The notes under the pieces: generated by a model
What the model was told of the DNA's origin: nothing
Database searches by the model: none
Seen by the model: only the letters and a program-made list of their open reading frames with translations
Assembly: GCF_000379685.1 (NCBI RefSeq)
Contig: NZ_KB903283.1
Coordinates: 274,820-338,819, forward strand
Source: Catelliglobosispora koreensis DSM 44566
Lineage (GTDB): Bacteria > Actinomycetota > Actinomycetes > Mycobacteriales > Micromonosporaceae
Reading direction: 5' to 3'
Length of the DNA stretch: 64,000 nt
Translations under genes and position numbers: made by a program
Shown here: positions 35,298 to 46,053 of the stretch, piece by piece
How positions within the stretch are numbered: position 1 is the stretch's first letter
Layout of the letters: every line of letters starts with the position of its first letter

Positions 35298-35790
35298 GAT
35301 AGCGGGTTGAGCCGAGCTGCTCGTAGCGCAGCTCCACCCAGAACGCGGTGTACCGCGGCTGGTGCTCCAGTCCGCTGAGGTGGAAGACGACGGCGGTGCC
35401 GTCGATCATCTTTTGTCCCATCAGCTCGCCCGCGGCAGGCTGTGTCACCTGCCAGCCGTGGCTCGTGGCCAGCTGGCGGTAGTAGGACTCGACGTCGCCC
35501 AGCCCCGTGGATGGCAGCTCGAATCCCCGTGCGGCACCGCCGTAGTAGCTGTTGTCGCTGTTGCCTTCGCACGGCTGGAACGGGTCTGGTACCGGCTGAA
35601 TGTCTATCGGCGCGATGCCTGGCGGCGGCTGGGTCAGCAGGGGATCGCGGCTTAGCGCCTCGGCGAAGCGTGCCTCGTTGTCGCTGCAGAAGTGACCGGA
35701 CAGGATGTAATCCGGAATCCGCGCCCAGATGGCCCAGCCGAACAAGGCGAGCAAGACGATCGCTACAGGAATCCACACTCTTCGTGTCAC
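35278..35790 (-). CDS. Membrane-anchored extracytoplasmic protein of unknown function
   Basis: About 170 residues. A single N-terminal membrane helix ([19 protein letters not shown]) is followed by an extracellular domain with two Cys residues (HFCSDN, FQPCEGN). I chose the GTG at 35790 because TAGATT (minus strand, 35798-35803) lies 7 nt before it. No family is recognised. Confidence 0.65.
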   Translation of the reverse strand: MTRRVWIPVAIVLLALFGWAIWARIPDYILSGHFCSDNEARFAEALSRDPLLTQPPPGIAPIDIQPVPDPFQPCEGNSDNSYYGGAARGFELPSTGLGDVESYYRQLATSHGWQVTQPAAGELMGQKMIDGTAVVFHLSGLEHQPRYTAFWVELRYEQLGSTRYLSSRLS

Positions 35791-35797
35791 GGCCGTC

Positions 35798-35803
35798 AAT
35801 CTA
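35798..35803 (-). promoter_or_regulatory. -10 box of a leaderless gene
   Basis: TAGATT on the minus strand, 7 nt before the GTG at 35790. Confidence 0.5.
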
Positions 35804-35929
35804 AGCGATGAAGTCGCGAGAAAGGCCAGCCTCCACGCAATCTCCACAAAGGACGGTCCCGACCGCAACCTTTCCTGGCGGCTCCCAGTGTTACGTAGCG
35901 GAACGTCGCCGAGAAAGGGAGATGGAACT

Positions 35930-36979
35930 TTGCGACTGGACACATCAGCGGTTCGCCGGCTTGCCGCCGCGGCGGCCGCGACAGCGATGGCCGCGAGCAG
36001 TATCTGTTTTGGAGCGTCGGCCCAGGCAAGCCCCGCGGGTAACGGGATTCCCGGCTACACCAGGGCGGACACGACGGTCAAACCACTGCCGCGGATCTGC
36101 GTGGGTCACGCCCTTGGCCTGGTCAATGGGGTCAAGGAAACGCTCGCCCACGGGATGGACCCGACGGGCCGCTATTCGGTGGGGCGCAACTACCCACCGG
36201 AGGACTACGCGACACCGATGCTGTGGGACCGCAACCGCGCGACGCCGCTGAACCTTGGCGGCATCGACGACGTCATGCACGCCGTCAACGCGCACGGGGT
36301 CGCCGTCGGATCGGGGTATGGCACAGGCGGCTGGGTCTACCTCGACGGAAAGCTGCACCAAGTGATCGGCGGGGAGCCGGTCGCGATCAACGAAAAAGGC
36401 CAGATGGTTGGCGGGCTGAACCTGTGGCCTTCGCCGCTGGCCGCGCCGGCACGGCTTCCGCTGCCCGCGGGAGCGGAAAACGGGGGCGCGTCGGACATCG
36501 ACGATGACGGGACCATCGTGGGCTCGGTTGGTGCTGCCGACAATTACGTCCCCTACGTGTGGGCGAAGGATGGCACCGGCTATCCGCTCACGGTTCCGGT
36601 GTACCAAGGGGCGCCGTTGCAATACCTGCGGCCAACCGCCGTTCGTAACGGCTGGGTCGTCGGTTACGGCTACCCCTCGGGCATGGCGCCCGTGGCGGTG
36701 CGCTGGGATCTCGCGACTGGCGCCGTTGAGGTGTTCCCGGAAATGGAAGACGCTCACGACGTCAATGTCATGGGCTGGTTCGTTGGCAAGGGCAGCTCAG
36801 GTCACGCGCTGATGAGTAACGGCAAGCAGTTCAAGCAGCTGCCTGACGTTTTCCCGTTCGCGGGCGAATTCGCGTGGAACGTCGGCTACGGCATTAGCGA
36901 CAACGGCCGCACGATGGCCGGAACCGTGGTCGAGGACCAGACCTGGATGAACCGTGCCGTGAAGTGGAATTGCTTGTAG
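35930..36979 (+). CDS. Secreted protein with HAF-like/beta-propeller repeats
   Basis: About 349 residues. The TTG at 35930 follows AAAGGGAG and gives a signal peptide (VRRLAAAAAATAMAASSICF, cut near AQA). The body has repeated short units with Trp and Gly, such as GYGTGGWVYLDGKLHQVIGG, DDDGTIVGSVG, NGWVVGYGYPSG and ISDNGRTMAGTVV. These resemble the HAF repeats of extracellular propeller-like proteins. A catalytic role is not evident. A strong bidirectional terminator follows. Confidence 0.68.
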   Translation: MRLDTSAVRRLAAAAAATAMAASSICFGASAQASPAGNGIPGYTRADTTVKPLPRICVGHALGLVNGVKETLAHGMDPTGRYSVGRNYPPEDYATPMLWDRNRATPLNLGGIDDVMHAVNAHGVAVGSGYGTGGWVYLDGKLHQVIGGEPVAINEKGQMVGGLNLWPSPLAAPARLPLPAGAENGGASDIDDDGTIVGSVGAADNYVPYVWAKDGTGYPLTVPVYQGAPLQYLRPTAVRNGWVVGYGYPSGMAPVAVRWDLATGAVEVFPEMEDAHDVNVMGWFVGKGSSGHALMSNGKQFKQLPDVFPFAGEFAWNVGYGISDNGRTMAGTVVEDQTWMNRAVKWNCL

Positions 36980-36988
36980 CAGAACAGA

Positions 36989-37023
36989 AAAGGCCCCGGC
37001 CCGAAATCCGGGCCGGGGCCTTT
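36989..37023. terminator. Strong bidirectional terminator
   Basis: 15 perfect pairs: AAAGGCCCCGGCCCG (36989-37003) with its complement (37009-37023), 5-nt loop, A-run before and T-run after. It serves convergent genes on both sides. Confidence 0.92.
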
Positions 37024-37033
37024 GGCCAGCTTG

Positions 37034-37903
37034 TCATCCACAGTGTTCGAATGGGCTGGTGTAGCTCGTGCTGCCGACTGATCCGCCCCACTTGACGCAG
37101 GTGTTGGGCGCGGAACGTTTCACGGGCCCGGCGTAGTAGCTAAAGCTTCCGGAATCCGTTGTGCGAGACGAGCCTTCTGGTTCGAGGAAGGCCGAGACCG
37201 CGCTGGGCGTGCCCAGGCTCACGAACTTGAGGGTCGTGACGCAGTTGTAGCCGTTGCCGGAGTTGTACAGCAGGTACACCCGGCCCACCGTGCCGAGAGC
37301 GGCGGAGTCGATAACGGAGTAGCCGCTGCCGCACACCTCTTCTGGCGTGTAGGGGTTGGTTCCGCCGCCGCAGGTGTTGCTGCTGGTGACGGCCTTCTTC
37401 TGGCCGAGGGAGATGGTCACGCCATCGACGGTGGGGCTGGTGTCGACGACGCCGGAGGAGTTGCGCTGTTCGTAGTGCAGGTGCGGTGCGCTACTGCCGC
37501 CGGTCGAGCCAACGGTTCCGATTTTGGTGCCCTGGCTGACGGACATGCTCTGTCCGGCTGACCTCACCATGGAGGACATGTGGGCGTACCTGGTTCGGGT
37601 GCCGTCGCTGTGGGTGATCTCCACCCACAGGCCATAACTGGTGGAGCCGGCGTTGTAGAAACGCGCGGTGCCGCCAGCGGTGGCACGGACATTCTCGCCG
37701 TTGATCGCGTCGCTGCCGTAGCTCTGCCAGTCGATGGACCCCGATGGGCTGTGCCCAGGCGACCAGTTGTTGGCGTAGAACGTCTTTCCGCAGTCGAACG
37801 GCGCCTTGTGGGACGCCGCTTGCGCGGGGGAGCCGAACGGGATGCCGATGAGCAGGCCGGCCATGGTGGCGAGGATCCAGCGTGCTTTGGTTTTACCTGA
37901 CAC
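37034..37903 (-). CDS. Secreted M23-family metallopeptidase with Cys-rich C-terminal domain
   Basis: About 289 residues. The GTG at 37903 follows AAAGGAG and gives a signal peptide (RWILATMAGLLIGIPFGSPA). The M23 zinc ligands appear as GHSPSGSIDW and HLHYE. The fold resembles alpha/beta-lytic endopeptidases that cut bacterial peptidoglycan cross-bridges or peptide stems. After a GTNPYTPEE linker comes a domain of about 95 residues with four Cys (VCGSGYSVIDS, YNCVTTLKF, NTCVKWGG and the final HCG), similar to spore-associated-protein-like domains. It may lyse competing bacteria or remodel its own wall. Confidence 0.88.
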   Translation of the reverse strand: MSGKTKARWILATMAGLLIGIPFGSPAQAASHKAPFDCGKTFYANNWSPGHSPSGSIDWQSYGSDAINGENVRATAGGTARFYNAGSTSYGLWVEITHSDGTRTRYAHMSSMVRSAGQSMSVSQGTKIGTVGSTGGSSAPHLHYEQRNSSGVVDTSPTVDGVTISLGQKKAVTSSNTCGGGTNPYTPEEVCGSGYSVIDSAALGTVGRVYLLYNSGNGYNCVTTLKFVSLGTPSAVSAFLEPEGSSRTTDSGSFSYYAGPVKRSAPNTCVKWGGSVGSTSYTSPFEHCG

Positions 37904-37981
37904 GGTGTGCTCCTTTGGTAACGACGTTGCGATGAACGCCGTCATCATGGGCGGGCCCGCGTCACATGTTCTACAAAAGCC

Positions 37982-38596
37982 CTATAACCGCGGTCGCTCG
38001 ACCCGGGCCGGGTTGCCGCGTACCAGCTCATCGTGGATGCGCCAGCGCGCGGTGGTGATCGCTCGCCCCGCCGCTTCGTCGTTGCGTTCAAGACGTTCGC
38101 GCAGGAGCCGCACGGCGATGCCGCGGTTGAGGCTGAACTGGCGCTCCGTGTCGACCACCACGACGATCCCGGTTGGACGGTGCGTAGCCCGGACCGCTGT
38201 GCTGGCCTTATTACGATGCTGCCCGCCCGGGCCGCCGGTCCGGCAGGCAACGAAGGTGACATCGGCTTCACTGAATGTCGTGTGTGGAGCGTCGACGACG
38301 CACGGCCGGGCGATGACGTACCAATTCTTGCGTCCTGCGCTCGCCCGGTAAGGGCTCGGCGCTTGCCAGCACAGCGTTCCGGTCCACGTGGCCGCGAATT
38401 CCTGGGCCCGTTTCCCGGAGATGCTCAGCAGCACTGAGCGGAACGTTTCCGGGCGGTCACCGGGCACGGTCTCGGTCCGCCTGACGGTCAGGCGCTGTTG
38501 CACGGCTTCGGCCTCGAGGCGGGACACCAGCTCGGCCAGTCCCCAGGTGCACTCTTGCGGGCCGCGCCCAGCGGAAAGGAGCAAGTGGACGGTCAC
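37982..38596 (-). CDS. prfH: Peptide chain release factor H-like protein
   Basis: 204 residues, the short length typical of PrfH, a release-factor homologue lacking the codon-recognition domain. The catalytic GGQ is in GGPGGQHRNKASTAVRATH, followed by FSLNRGIAVRLLRERL. PrfH-type factors free peptides from ribosomes whose decoding centre is damaged (established for the family). GTGA overlap with rtcB upstream shows translational coupling. Confidence 0.9.
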   Translation of the reverse strand: MTVHLLLSAGRGPQECTWGLAELVSRLEAEAVQQRLTVRRTETVPGDRPETFRSVLLSISGKRAQEFAATWTGTLCWQAPSPYRASAGRKNWYVIARPCVVDAPHTTFSEADVTFVACRTGGPGGQHRNKASTAVRATHRPTGIVVVVDTERQFSLNRGIAVRLLRERLERNDEAAGRAITTARWRIHDELVRGNPARVERPRL

Positions 38597-39663
38597 GGCC
38601 GGCTCGGTGTTTTGTAAGTGACCAGGGGAACTGTTTTCACCACTGGCGTGGCCAGGCCGTGCTCGACGAGGTCAGCGATGACCTGCTCGATGCGCTTGTA
38701 AGCCGAAGGTGCCTCTTCGAAGAGCAACTGCCGGTCTCCGCAAACCACAAAAGATCCTATGGGGGTACGCCGAAGCTCCTCCACCGTGTGCTTAGCCTTC
38801 CCCCGGCGAAGCGCGTCGGCACGTGACATCTTGCGTCCGGCGCCATGCGCCACGGAGTAGTTCGCCTCGGGCCCAGCGTGCCCGGCGACCAGATAGGAAG
38901 GTGTGCCACGCGTCCCAGCGACCAGCACGTCACGTCCATCGCCAGGCGCGGCACCCTTGCGATGCAAATACACCCCGTCTCGTACCTCGACGTGGTTGTG
39001 GCACTGGTCAACGATCGGCTCGGCAGGGTCCGCTCCGAGGGCATCGGCGACACGTTCCGCGATCAGCCGCCGGTTGAGCGATCCCCAGCTAACCGCGTCG
39101 TCGTGCGCTTTCAGATAGGCGGACGGATCAGCGGCGGGGCCCGCCCCGTGAACGGAGGTGTGTGCCCGCAAGATCTCCTCCCCGAGCCCACGTGATCCAC
39201 TGTGGACGATCAGCACCAGGTCACCTGCCGCGAGTCCGAGACGGCTCGCGTGATCCGGGTCGAGCACAGTCTCAACGCGGGCCAGCTCAGCGAAATGATT
39301 GCCACGGCCCACCGTGCCCAGGCTATCGCGGTAACCGGCGGGAATGTCGGCGTCCACGTCATCCGGGTTAAGCGGCTCGTCAAGATTGGGGAAGCGTGCG
39401 GCCAGCTTCTCGGGCACGGCACGCTTGAGCTTGATCGGGAAAACGGCGATGCCACAGCCGATGTCCGAGCCCACGAGAAACGGGTAGAGCACGCTCGATG
39501 CCATGGCGGCCCCGATCGGTGCGCCTTTACCCGGATGCAGGTCAGGCATCGCGGCAACGTGAATCATGCCGTCGAGTGCGGCCACTTGGTGGCACTGGTC
39601 GACGGCATCGGACTCGATCCAGCTCGCTGGCGAGGCGAATACGGAAACGGTGGGTTTAGACAA
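38593..39663 (-). CDS. rtcB: RNA ligase RtcB (PrfH-linked type)
   Basis: 356 residues, shorter than the classical ~480-residue enzyme, as in the RtcB2-like group that travels with prfH. Metal-site motifs are visible: AMPDLHPGKGAPIG, LVGSDIGCGIAVF, GRGNHFAE, HSGSRGLGEE, DQCHNHVE and YSVAHGAGRKMSR (the guanylylated His region). It joins 2',3'-cyclic phosphate and 5'-OH RNA ends with GTP and Mn2+. Together with PrfH it probably repairs nuclease-cut 16S rRNA. The start appears to be the TTG at 39663; an AT-rich palindrome lies just upstream. Confidence 0.92.
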   Translation of the reverse strand: MSKPTVSVFASPASWIESDAVDQCHQVAALDGMIHVAAMPDLHPGKGAPIGAAMASSVLYPFLVGSDIGCGIAVFPIKLKRAVPEKLAARFPNLDEPLNPDDVDADIPAGYRDSLGTVGRGNHFAELARVETVLDPDHASRLGLAAGDLVLIVHSGSRGLGEEILRAHTSVHGAGPAADPSAYLKAHDDAVSWGSLNRRLIAERVADALGADPAEPIVDQCHNHVEVRDGVYLHRKGAAPGDGRDVLVAGTRGTPSYLVAGHAGPEANYSVAHGAGRKMSRADALRRGKAKHTVEELRRTPIGSFVVCGDRQLLFEEAPSAYKRIEQVIADLVEHGLATPVVKTVPLVTYKTPSRP

Positions 39664-39673
39664 GGACTCTCAT

Positions 39674-39686
39674 TTCTTTGAAAGAA
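39674..39686. promoter_or_regulatory. AT-rich palindrome before rtcB-prfH
   Basis: TTCTTT-G-AAAGAA, a perfect 13-bp palindrome 10 bp before the rtcB start, in an otherwise GC-rich region. It may be an operator or 5'-UTR hairpin for the rtcB-prfH operon. Confidence 0.4.
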
Positions 39687-39755
39687 CTAAGATCGCGAAC
39701 CTGGCCCTGCCTCGCAACCGGTTTTCACATAAGCAATTGGGGTACTAGGCCGACC

Positions 39756-41768
39756 GTGAAGAAACTCTTGGTGCGAAGTGCACTGGTCGTCGTGTCCGTG
39801 GCAGCTCTGCTCTCTTCTGGACCGCCGGCCTCGGCGGCCAGTCCGGCACATGTGCAAAGCACGGCCAAACAGATCACGTCAGGCACCGTGAACAGCGTCG
39901 CGTTTGGAAGCGCCAACACGGCCGGAAACCTTATCGTGGCATACGTTTTGTGGAGCAACACCGGCAACGTCACCGTTACCGACTCACGCAACACCTTCGT
40001 GCCGGTCGCACCGGCGACCCGTTTCTCCGGTGGGCAGTGGAGCTCACAAGTCTTCTACGCCAAGAACATTGGCGCGGGTGCTAACACGGTTTCGGCCACG
40101 TTCAGCACGGCGATTTCCAGCTGGGCGATGGTCTACATCCACGAATACTCCGGATTGGACAAGTCCAGCCCGCTCGGCGGATTCAGCAGCGCCACCGGAA
40201 CGGGCAGCGCGATGGACAGTGGCCCTGTGAACGTGACGGCCAGCCCAGCCCTGCTGTTTGGCAGTGGCGCCTCCAACAGCACGGTCACGTCGGCCGGCCC
40301 CGGGTACACCACACGTTCCACGTTGAGCGGTGACCGCACGATGGACGCGGTCGCCTCAGCGCCCGGGACACATCGCGCGACCGCGACGCAGAACGGCAGC
40401 GTATGGGTGCTGCATCTGGTGGCGTTCAAAGCCGCTAGTGATGGCACGCCTCCGCCAGCAGACACCACAGCACCGGTGCGCTCGGGCGGCTCACCCACCG
40501 GAAGCCTGCCAGCGAACACCACTTCCACGACCGTTTCGCTGACCACCAATGAACCCGCGACGTGCCGTTACGGGACAACCATTTTCAAGACCACGGGCGG
40601 ACAGTCCCACGCGACGACCGTGAGCGGGCTTTCCGCTGGCAACACGTATTCGTATCCCGTGAGATGTCAAGACGCCGCCGGAAACGTGAACACCGACGAC
40701 TACACCATCATGTTCTCGGTGAGTTCCACGCAACCACCGGCTCCGGGCTTCAGCTATGAACGCGTCATCGTGGACGCGGTGGCGGAGAACCAGCCATGGA
40801 TGAAGGCCATCGGAGATGTGAACGGCGATGGGACAGCCGACCTCATCGTGTCTGGGCGCGACGGCAGAATCGTCTGGTACCAGACTCCATCTTGGACAGA
40901 GCGTGTCATCGCCCAGACCGCTAGCAGTCAAAGCGGAAGCGCCGCCGCCGATATCGACGCCGACGGTGATATCGATGTCGTCGTCGGAGCGACGTGGTAT
41001 GAGAATGTCCAGCACGCCACCCTTTGGGCCGCGCGCAGCCTGCCGGGCGGCAACCCGAACATGACTCACGACATCGTCATCGCCGACATCAACAGTGATG
41101 GCAAGCAAGACATCAGCATGCGCGGTGAAAGCCACAGTGCCGTTGACGTCTTCTTGCAGGGTGCGTCCGCGACGTTCACGAAGTTCACCCTCGATCCCGG
41201 GATCGGTCTCAACGGTCTCGATGTGGCTGACGTCAACGGTGACGGCAGGCGTGACGTGGTCGTCGGCGGCCGTTGGATGGAGAACCCGGGTGGTGCCATA
41301 GCGGCCGCGTCCTGGCCTGTGCGCACGTTTGGTCACTGGCTTGGTTACGCCGCTGTCAGAGTCGTGAACATCAACGGTGGGCCGGTCGACATTGTCCTGT
41401 CACCGTCGGAAGAAAACGGCAAACTGTCGTGGTTTGAACAACAGTCTGGCGGAACGTGGACGGAGCATGTCATCGACACGAACCTCAGCTCAGTACACGG
41501 ATTCATTCCTGTTGATCTGGATCGTGACGGGCTGATTGACCTCGTGTCGTCGGAATATCGCGGCCAGGGCCGTCTGACCATCTACCGCCAGATCCGCACT
41601 AACGGCGCGATCACTTGGCAGGCAACGCATCTGGGCACCGACCTGCTGCACAATATTCAGGCGGCGGACCTCAATGGCGATTGTAGGACCGACTTCTTCG
41701 GCGCCTACTCGCTGAGCGCGAACACCCCCGTCGTGCTCTACCGCAGCACAGGCGGTAGCGCCTGCTAA
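39756..41768 (+). CDS. Secreted FG-GAP/VCBS-repeat protein
   Basis: About 670 residues. The GTG start gives a signal peptide (KKLLVRSALVVVSVAALLSS, cut near ASA). Residues 30-225 form a beta-sandwich region (HVQSTAKQITSGTVNSVAFG). A fibronectin-III-like stretch follows (AGNTYSYPVRCQDAAGNVNT). The C-terminal 330 residues hold repeated calcium-binding-like VCBS units: DVNGDGTADLIVSG-type motifs, here VNGDGTADLI, DIDADGDIDVVVG, DINSDGKQDI, DVNGDGRRDVVVGG, DLDRDGLIDLV and DLNGDCRTDF. This predicts a beta-propeller used for binding. TACTAG lies 7 nt before the GTG. Confidence 0.83.
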   Translation: MKKLLVRSALVVVSVAALLSSGPPASAASPAHVQSTAKQITSGTVNSVAFGSANTAGNLIVAYVLWSNTGNVTVTDSRNTFVPVAPATRFSGGQWSSQVFYAKNIGAGANTVSATFSTAISSWAMVYIHEYSGLDKSSPLGGFSSATGTGSAMDSGPVNVTASPALLFGSGASNSTVTSAGPGYTTRSTLSGDRTMDAVASAPGTHRATATQNGSVWVLHLVAFKAASDGTPPPADTTAPVRSGGSPTGSLPANTTSTTVSLTTNEPATCRYGTTIFKTTGGQSHATTVSGLSAGNTYSYPVRCQDAAGNVNTDDYTIMFSVSSTQPPAPGFSYERVIVDAVAENQPWMKAIGDVNGDGTADLIVSGRDGRIVWYQTPSWTERVIAQTASSQSGSAAADIDADGDIDVVVGATWYENVQHATLWAARSLPGGNPNMTHDIVIADINSDGKQDISMRGESHSAVDVFLQGASATFTKFTLDPGIGLNGLDVADVNGDGRRDVVVGGRWMENPGGAIAAASWPVRTFGHWLGYAAVRVVNINGGPVDIVLSPSEENGKLSWFEQQSGGTWTEHVIDTNLSSVHGFIPVDLDRDGLIDLVSSEYRGQGRLTIYRQIRTNGAITWQATHLGTDLLHNIQAADLNGDCRTDFFGAYSLSANTPVVLYRSTGGSAC

Positions 41769-41803
41769 ATCGATCGCGTTTTCGTCTATGGCAGGGGATC
41801 CTG

Positions 41804-42241
41804 ATGCCCATGAGTACGAATCCGGTTATCGACGCACGCGACCTTGTCGCGGAGCTGTTCCCGCAGGCCCGCTGGGCCGTGCTGAACGGCAGCATGCGCC
41901 CGTCGGCCGGTTCGGACCTCGACATCATGGTTCTCCTGCCCGACGGCGATCCGCGAGCCGCTTGGACTGACGCGCGCCGCTTCCGTGGCCGCCCAGTCGA
42001 ATTGTTCCTTCACGACGAGCAAAGCCTGGACAGCCAGATCGCCTGGGAATTGGGCGCCCGCAAGCCTTTCCTGCACCGCATCGTCACCACTGGCGCGACC
42101 ATCGCTGGTGACCCGCACCTGTGGCGTGGGCGGTGCATAGGCACAGCGCGGTCGCTGTCCAGCCGTCGCTTGAGCGCCCCTGTCAGACGCATCCCGTCTG
42201 GCAGGGGCGCGCGTCTTTCCTGGCTGCGTTGCCGGCGCTAA
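41804..42241 (+). pseudogene. C-terminally truncated nucleotidyltransferase-domain gene
   Basis: The first 105 codons read as a minimal nucleotidyltransferase (LNGSMRPSAGSDLDIMVLLP with the GS...D.D motif, and RGRPVELFLHDEQSLDSQIA). Full relatives continue for at least another 80-100 residues. Here the frame degenerates into Arg/Ser-rich text, and a terminator-like hairpin (42177-42207) lies inside the last 25 codons. I read it as a gene that has lost its 3' half. AGGGGA precedes the ATG. Confidence 0.55.
42177..42207 (+). terminator. Hairpin inside the degenerate 3' end of the nucleotidyltransferase frame
   Basis: CCCCTGTCAGACG (42177-42189) pairs with CGTCTGGCAGGGG (42195-42207), 13 bp with one G-U. 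A terminator inside an open frame supports the view that the frame's end is not a real protein. Confidence 0.65.
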
Positions 42242-42732
42242 CGTCCCGTGATGCCGTCGATCTGTTCGCGGATGATGTCCGCGTGACCGGCATGGCGGGC
42301 GGTCTCGCTCGTCATATGGGCTAGAACCCAGCGCACGGTGCGAAACTCACCGTCAACCGGCACCACGACCGGCGCGCCCGGATCGTTAGCGGCGAGCACC
42401 GCGGCGTCGCTGCTTTCAATCGCGGCGCGATAGGTGGCGAGAACCTGGGCGCTGCTAACGCTTTCAGGCACGTCCATGCCGAAGTCCCACTGCTCATCCG
42501 CGCCGGTTCCGGCGACGTGGTAACCGAACCAGTAGCGTTCCGCTGTAGTCAGGTGGTGCACCAAGCCGAGGAGAGTGGTGCCTGAGCTGACCACGACCCG
42601 CCGCAGTTGTTCGTCGTCGAGGCCTTCGGTCTTCTTGAGCACACACTGCCGGGCGAACGTCAGGAAGGCCAGGCTAGTGTCAAGCTCGCCCTCATCGTTT
42701 CGGGGGACAGGCTGGCGCTGGGATTCCGTCAT
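42238..42732 (-). CDS. DinB-family (DUF664) protein
   Basis: About 164 residues. The four-helix DinB fold is suggested by LLGLVHHLTTAERYWFGYHV and WVLAHMTSETARHAGHADII, whose His residues form the usual metal triad. Members include mycothiol- and bacillithiol-dependent transferases; a thiol partner is likely here but not proved. I chose the ATG at 42732, with TAGGGT (minus strand, 42740-42745) 7 nt upstream and so probably leaderless. It is divergent from furA. Confidence 0.85.
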   Translation of the reverse strand: MTESQRQPVPRNDEGELDTSLAFLTFARQCVLKKTEGLDDEQLRRVVVSSGTTLLGLVHHLTTAERYWFGYHVAGTGADEQWDFGMDVPESVSSAQVLATYRAAIESSDAAVLAANDPGAPVVVPVDGEFRTVRWVLAHMTSETARHAGHADIIREQIDGITGR

Positions 42733-42778
42733 GGCCGCCACCCTACAGAGCACGCACGGTGACATGTGGCCCATAAAC

Positions 42779-42807
42779 TTGACTCATTCCAGAAAAGCGG
42801 GAAGACT
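42779..42807 (+). promoter_or_regulatory. furA-katG promoter
   Basis: TTGACT (42779-42784), 17 bp, AAGACT (42802-42807), 7 nt before the GTG at 42815. The text CTTGACTCATTCCAGAAAAG closely resembles the autoregulatory furA operator region of mycobacteria as I recall it, so FurA probably binds here and represses its own operon until oxidised. Confidence 0.65.
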
Positions 42808-42814
42808 GCTGGGT

Positions 42815-45480
<2,666 letters not shown>

Positions 45481-45496
45481 TTATCCCAGCACCCAC

Positions 45497-45526
45497 CAGG
45501 CCGGCCTCCTCACCGAGGCCGGCCTG
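45497..45526 (+). terminator. katG terminator
   Basis: CAGGCCGGCCTC (45497-45508) and GAGGCCGGCCTG (45515-45526), 12 perfect pairs around a 6-nt loop. Confidence 0.88.
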
Positions 45527-45626
45527 ATCCGTCTCGGCCAGGCATCGATGGAAAGGTCAGTGGAGGCTGAAAAGGTGACGGGGCATAGCGTCCATTCGGT
45601 CCCGTGTGGACGGTGGCGCCGGGCGG

Positions 45627-45632
45627 TACGCT
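45627..45632 (+). promoter_or_regulatory. -10 box of a leaderless gene
   Basis: TACGCT, 7 nt before the ATG at 45640. Confidence 0.5.
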
Positions 45633-45639
45633 GCCGCAC

Positions 45640-46053
45640 ATGTCCGGCACGAGTACCTCAACCGAGGCGTCCCTCGCCGCCCCAGCCTGGCCCCGCTGGC
45701 TGCTGCGGCTGACCTCGACGGTTAGTGTCATCGCTTTGGTCAACCAGGCGGCTATCGCCAACGATGTCTTGTGGGGCAGCTACGGTTCGCTCGCGTTACA
45801 TCGTGACAACGCGATGGTCTGCGCTGTTTCGCTGGTGTTGACCCTGCTGTCGGCGATCCTCGTGCGGCGCCGGGGTGGCGGGCCGACGTTACCGGTTGTC
45901 ATGGCTGCCAGTCTTTGCGTCCTGGCCGCAGTGCAGATTCTCGCCGGGTTCGAACGCTGGCTGACCGTTCACTTGCCGATTGGCATTACGCTCCCGGTGC
46001 TGGCCGCTGGATTATCCGTGTGGAGCTGGCGGCGCCGGTCGCAAACCGACTAG
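45640..46053 (+). CDS. Small four-helix membrane protein
   Basis: About 137 residues with four predicted helices (LLRLTSTVSVIALVNQAAIA, AMVCAVSLVLTLLSAILV, VVMAASLCVLAAVQILAGF, IGITLPVLAAGLSVW). It resembles small DUF-type membrane proteins of actinomycetes but no family is named. The ATG at 45640 fits a leaderless start. Its 3' end overlaps the convergent hydrolase gene by 4 bp. Confidence 0.65.
   Translation: MSGTSTSTEASLAAPAWPRWLLRLTSTVSVIALVNQAAIANDVLWGSYGSLALHRDNAMVCAVSLVLTLLSAILVRRRGGGPTLPVVMAASLCVLAAVQILAGFERWLTVHLPIGITLPVLAAGLSVWSWRRRSQTD

Noticed and set aside
35945-36757. 270-codon minus-strand frame
   Set aside because: Antisense to the secreted HAF-like protein with signal peptide; the frame is Arg/Val-rich without a domain.
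40491-41336. 281-codon minus-strand frame
   Set aside because: Antisense to the VCBS-repeat protein, whose regular DxNGDG units leave no doubt about the coding strand.
45586-45591. TAGCGT as the promoter of a longer version of the membrane protein starting at GTG 45604
   Set aside because: TACGCT at 45627 with a 7-nt gap to the ATG at 45640 fits the local leaderless pattern better.
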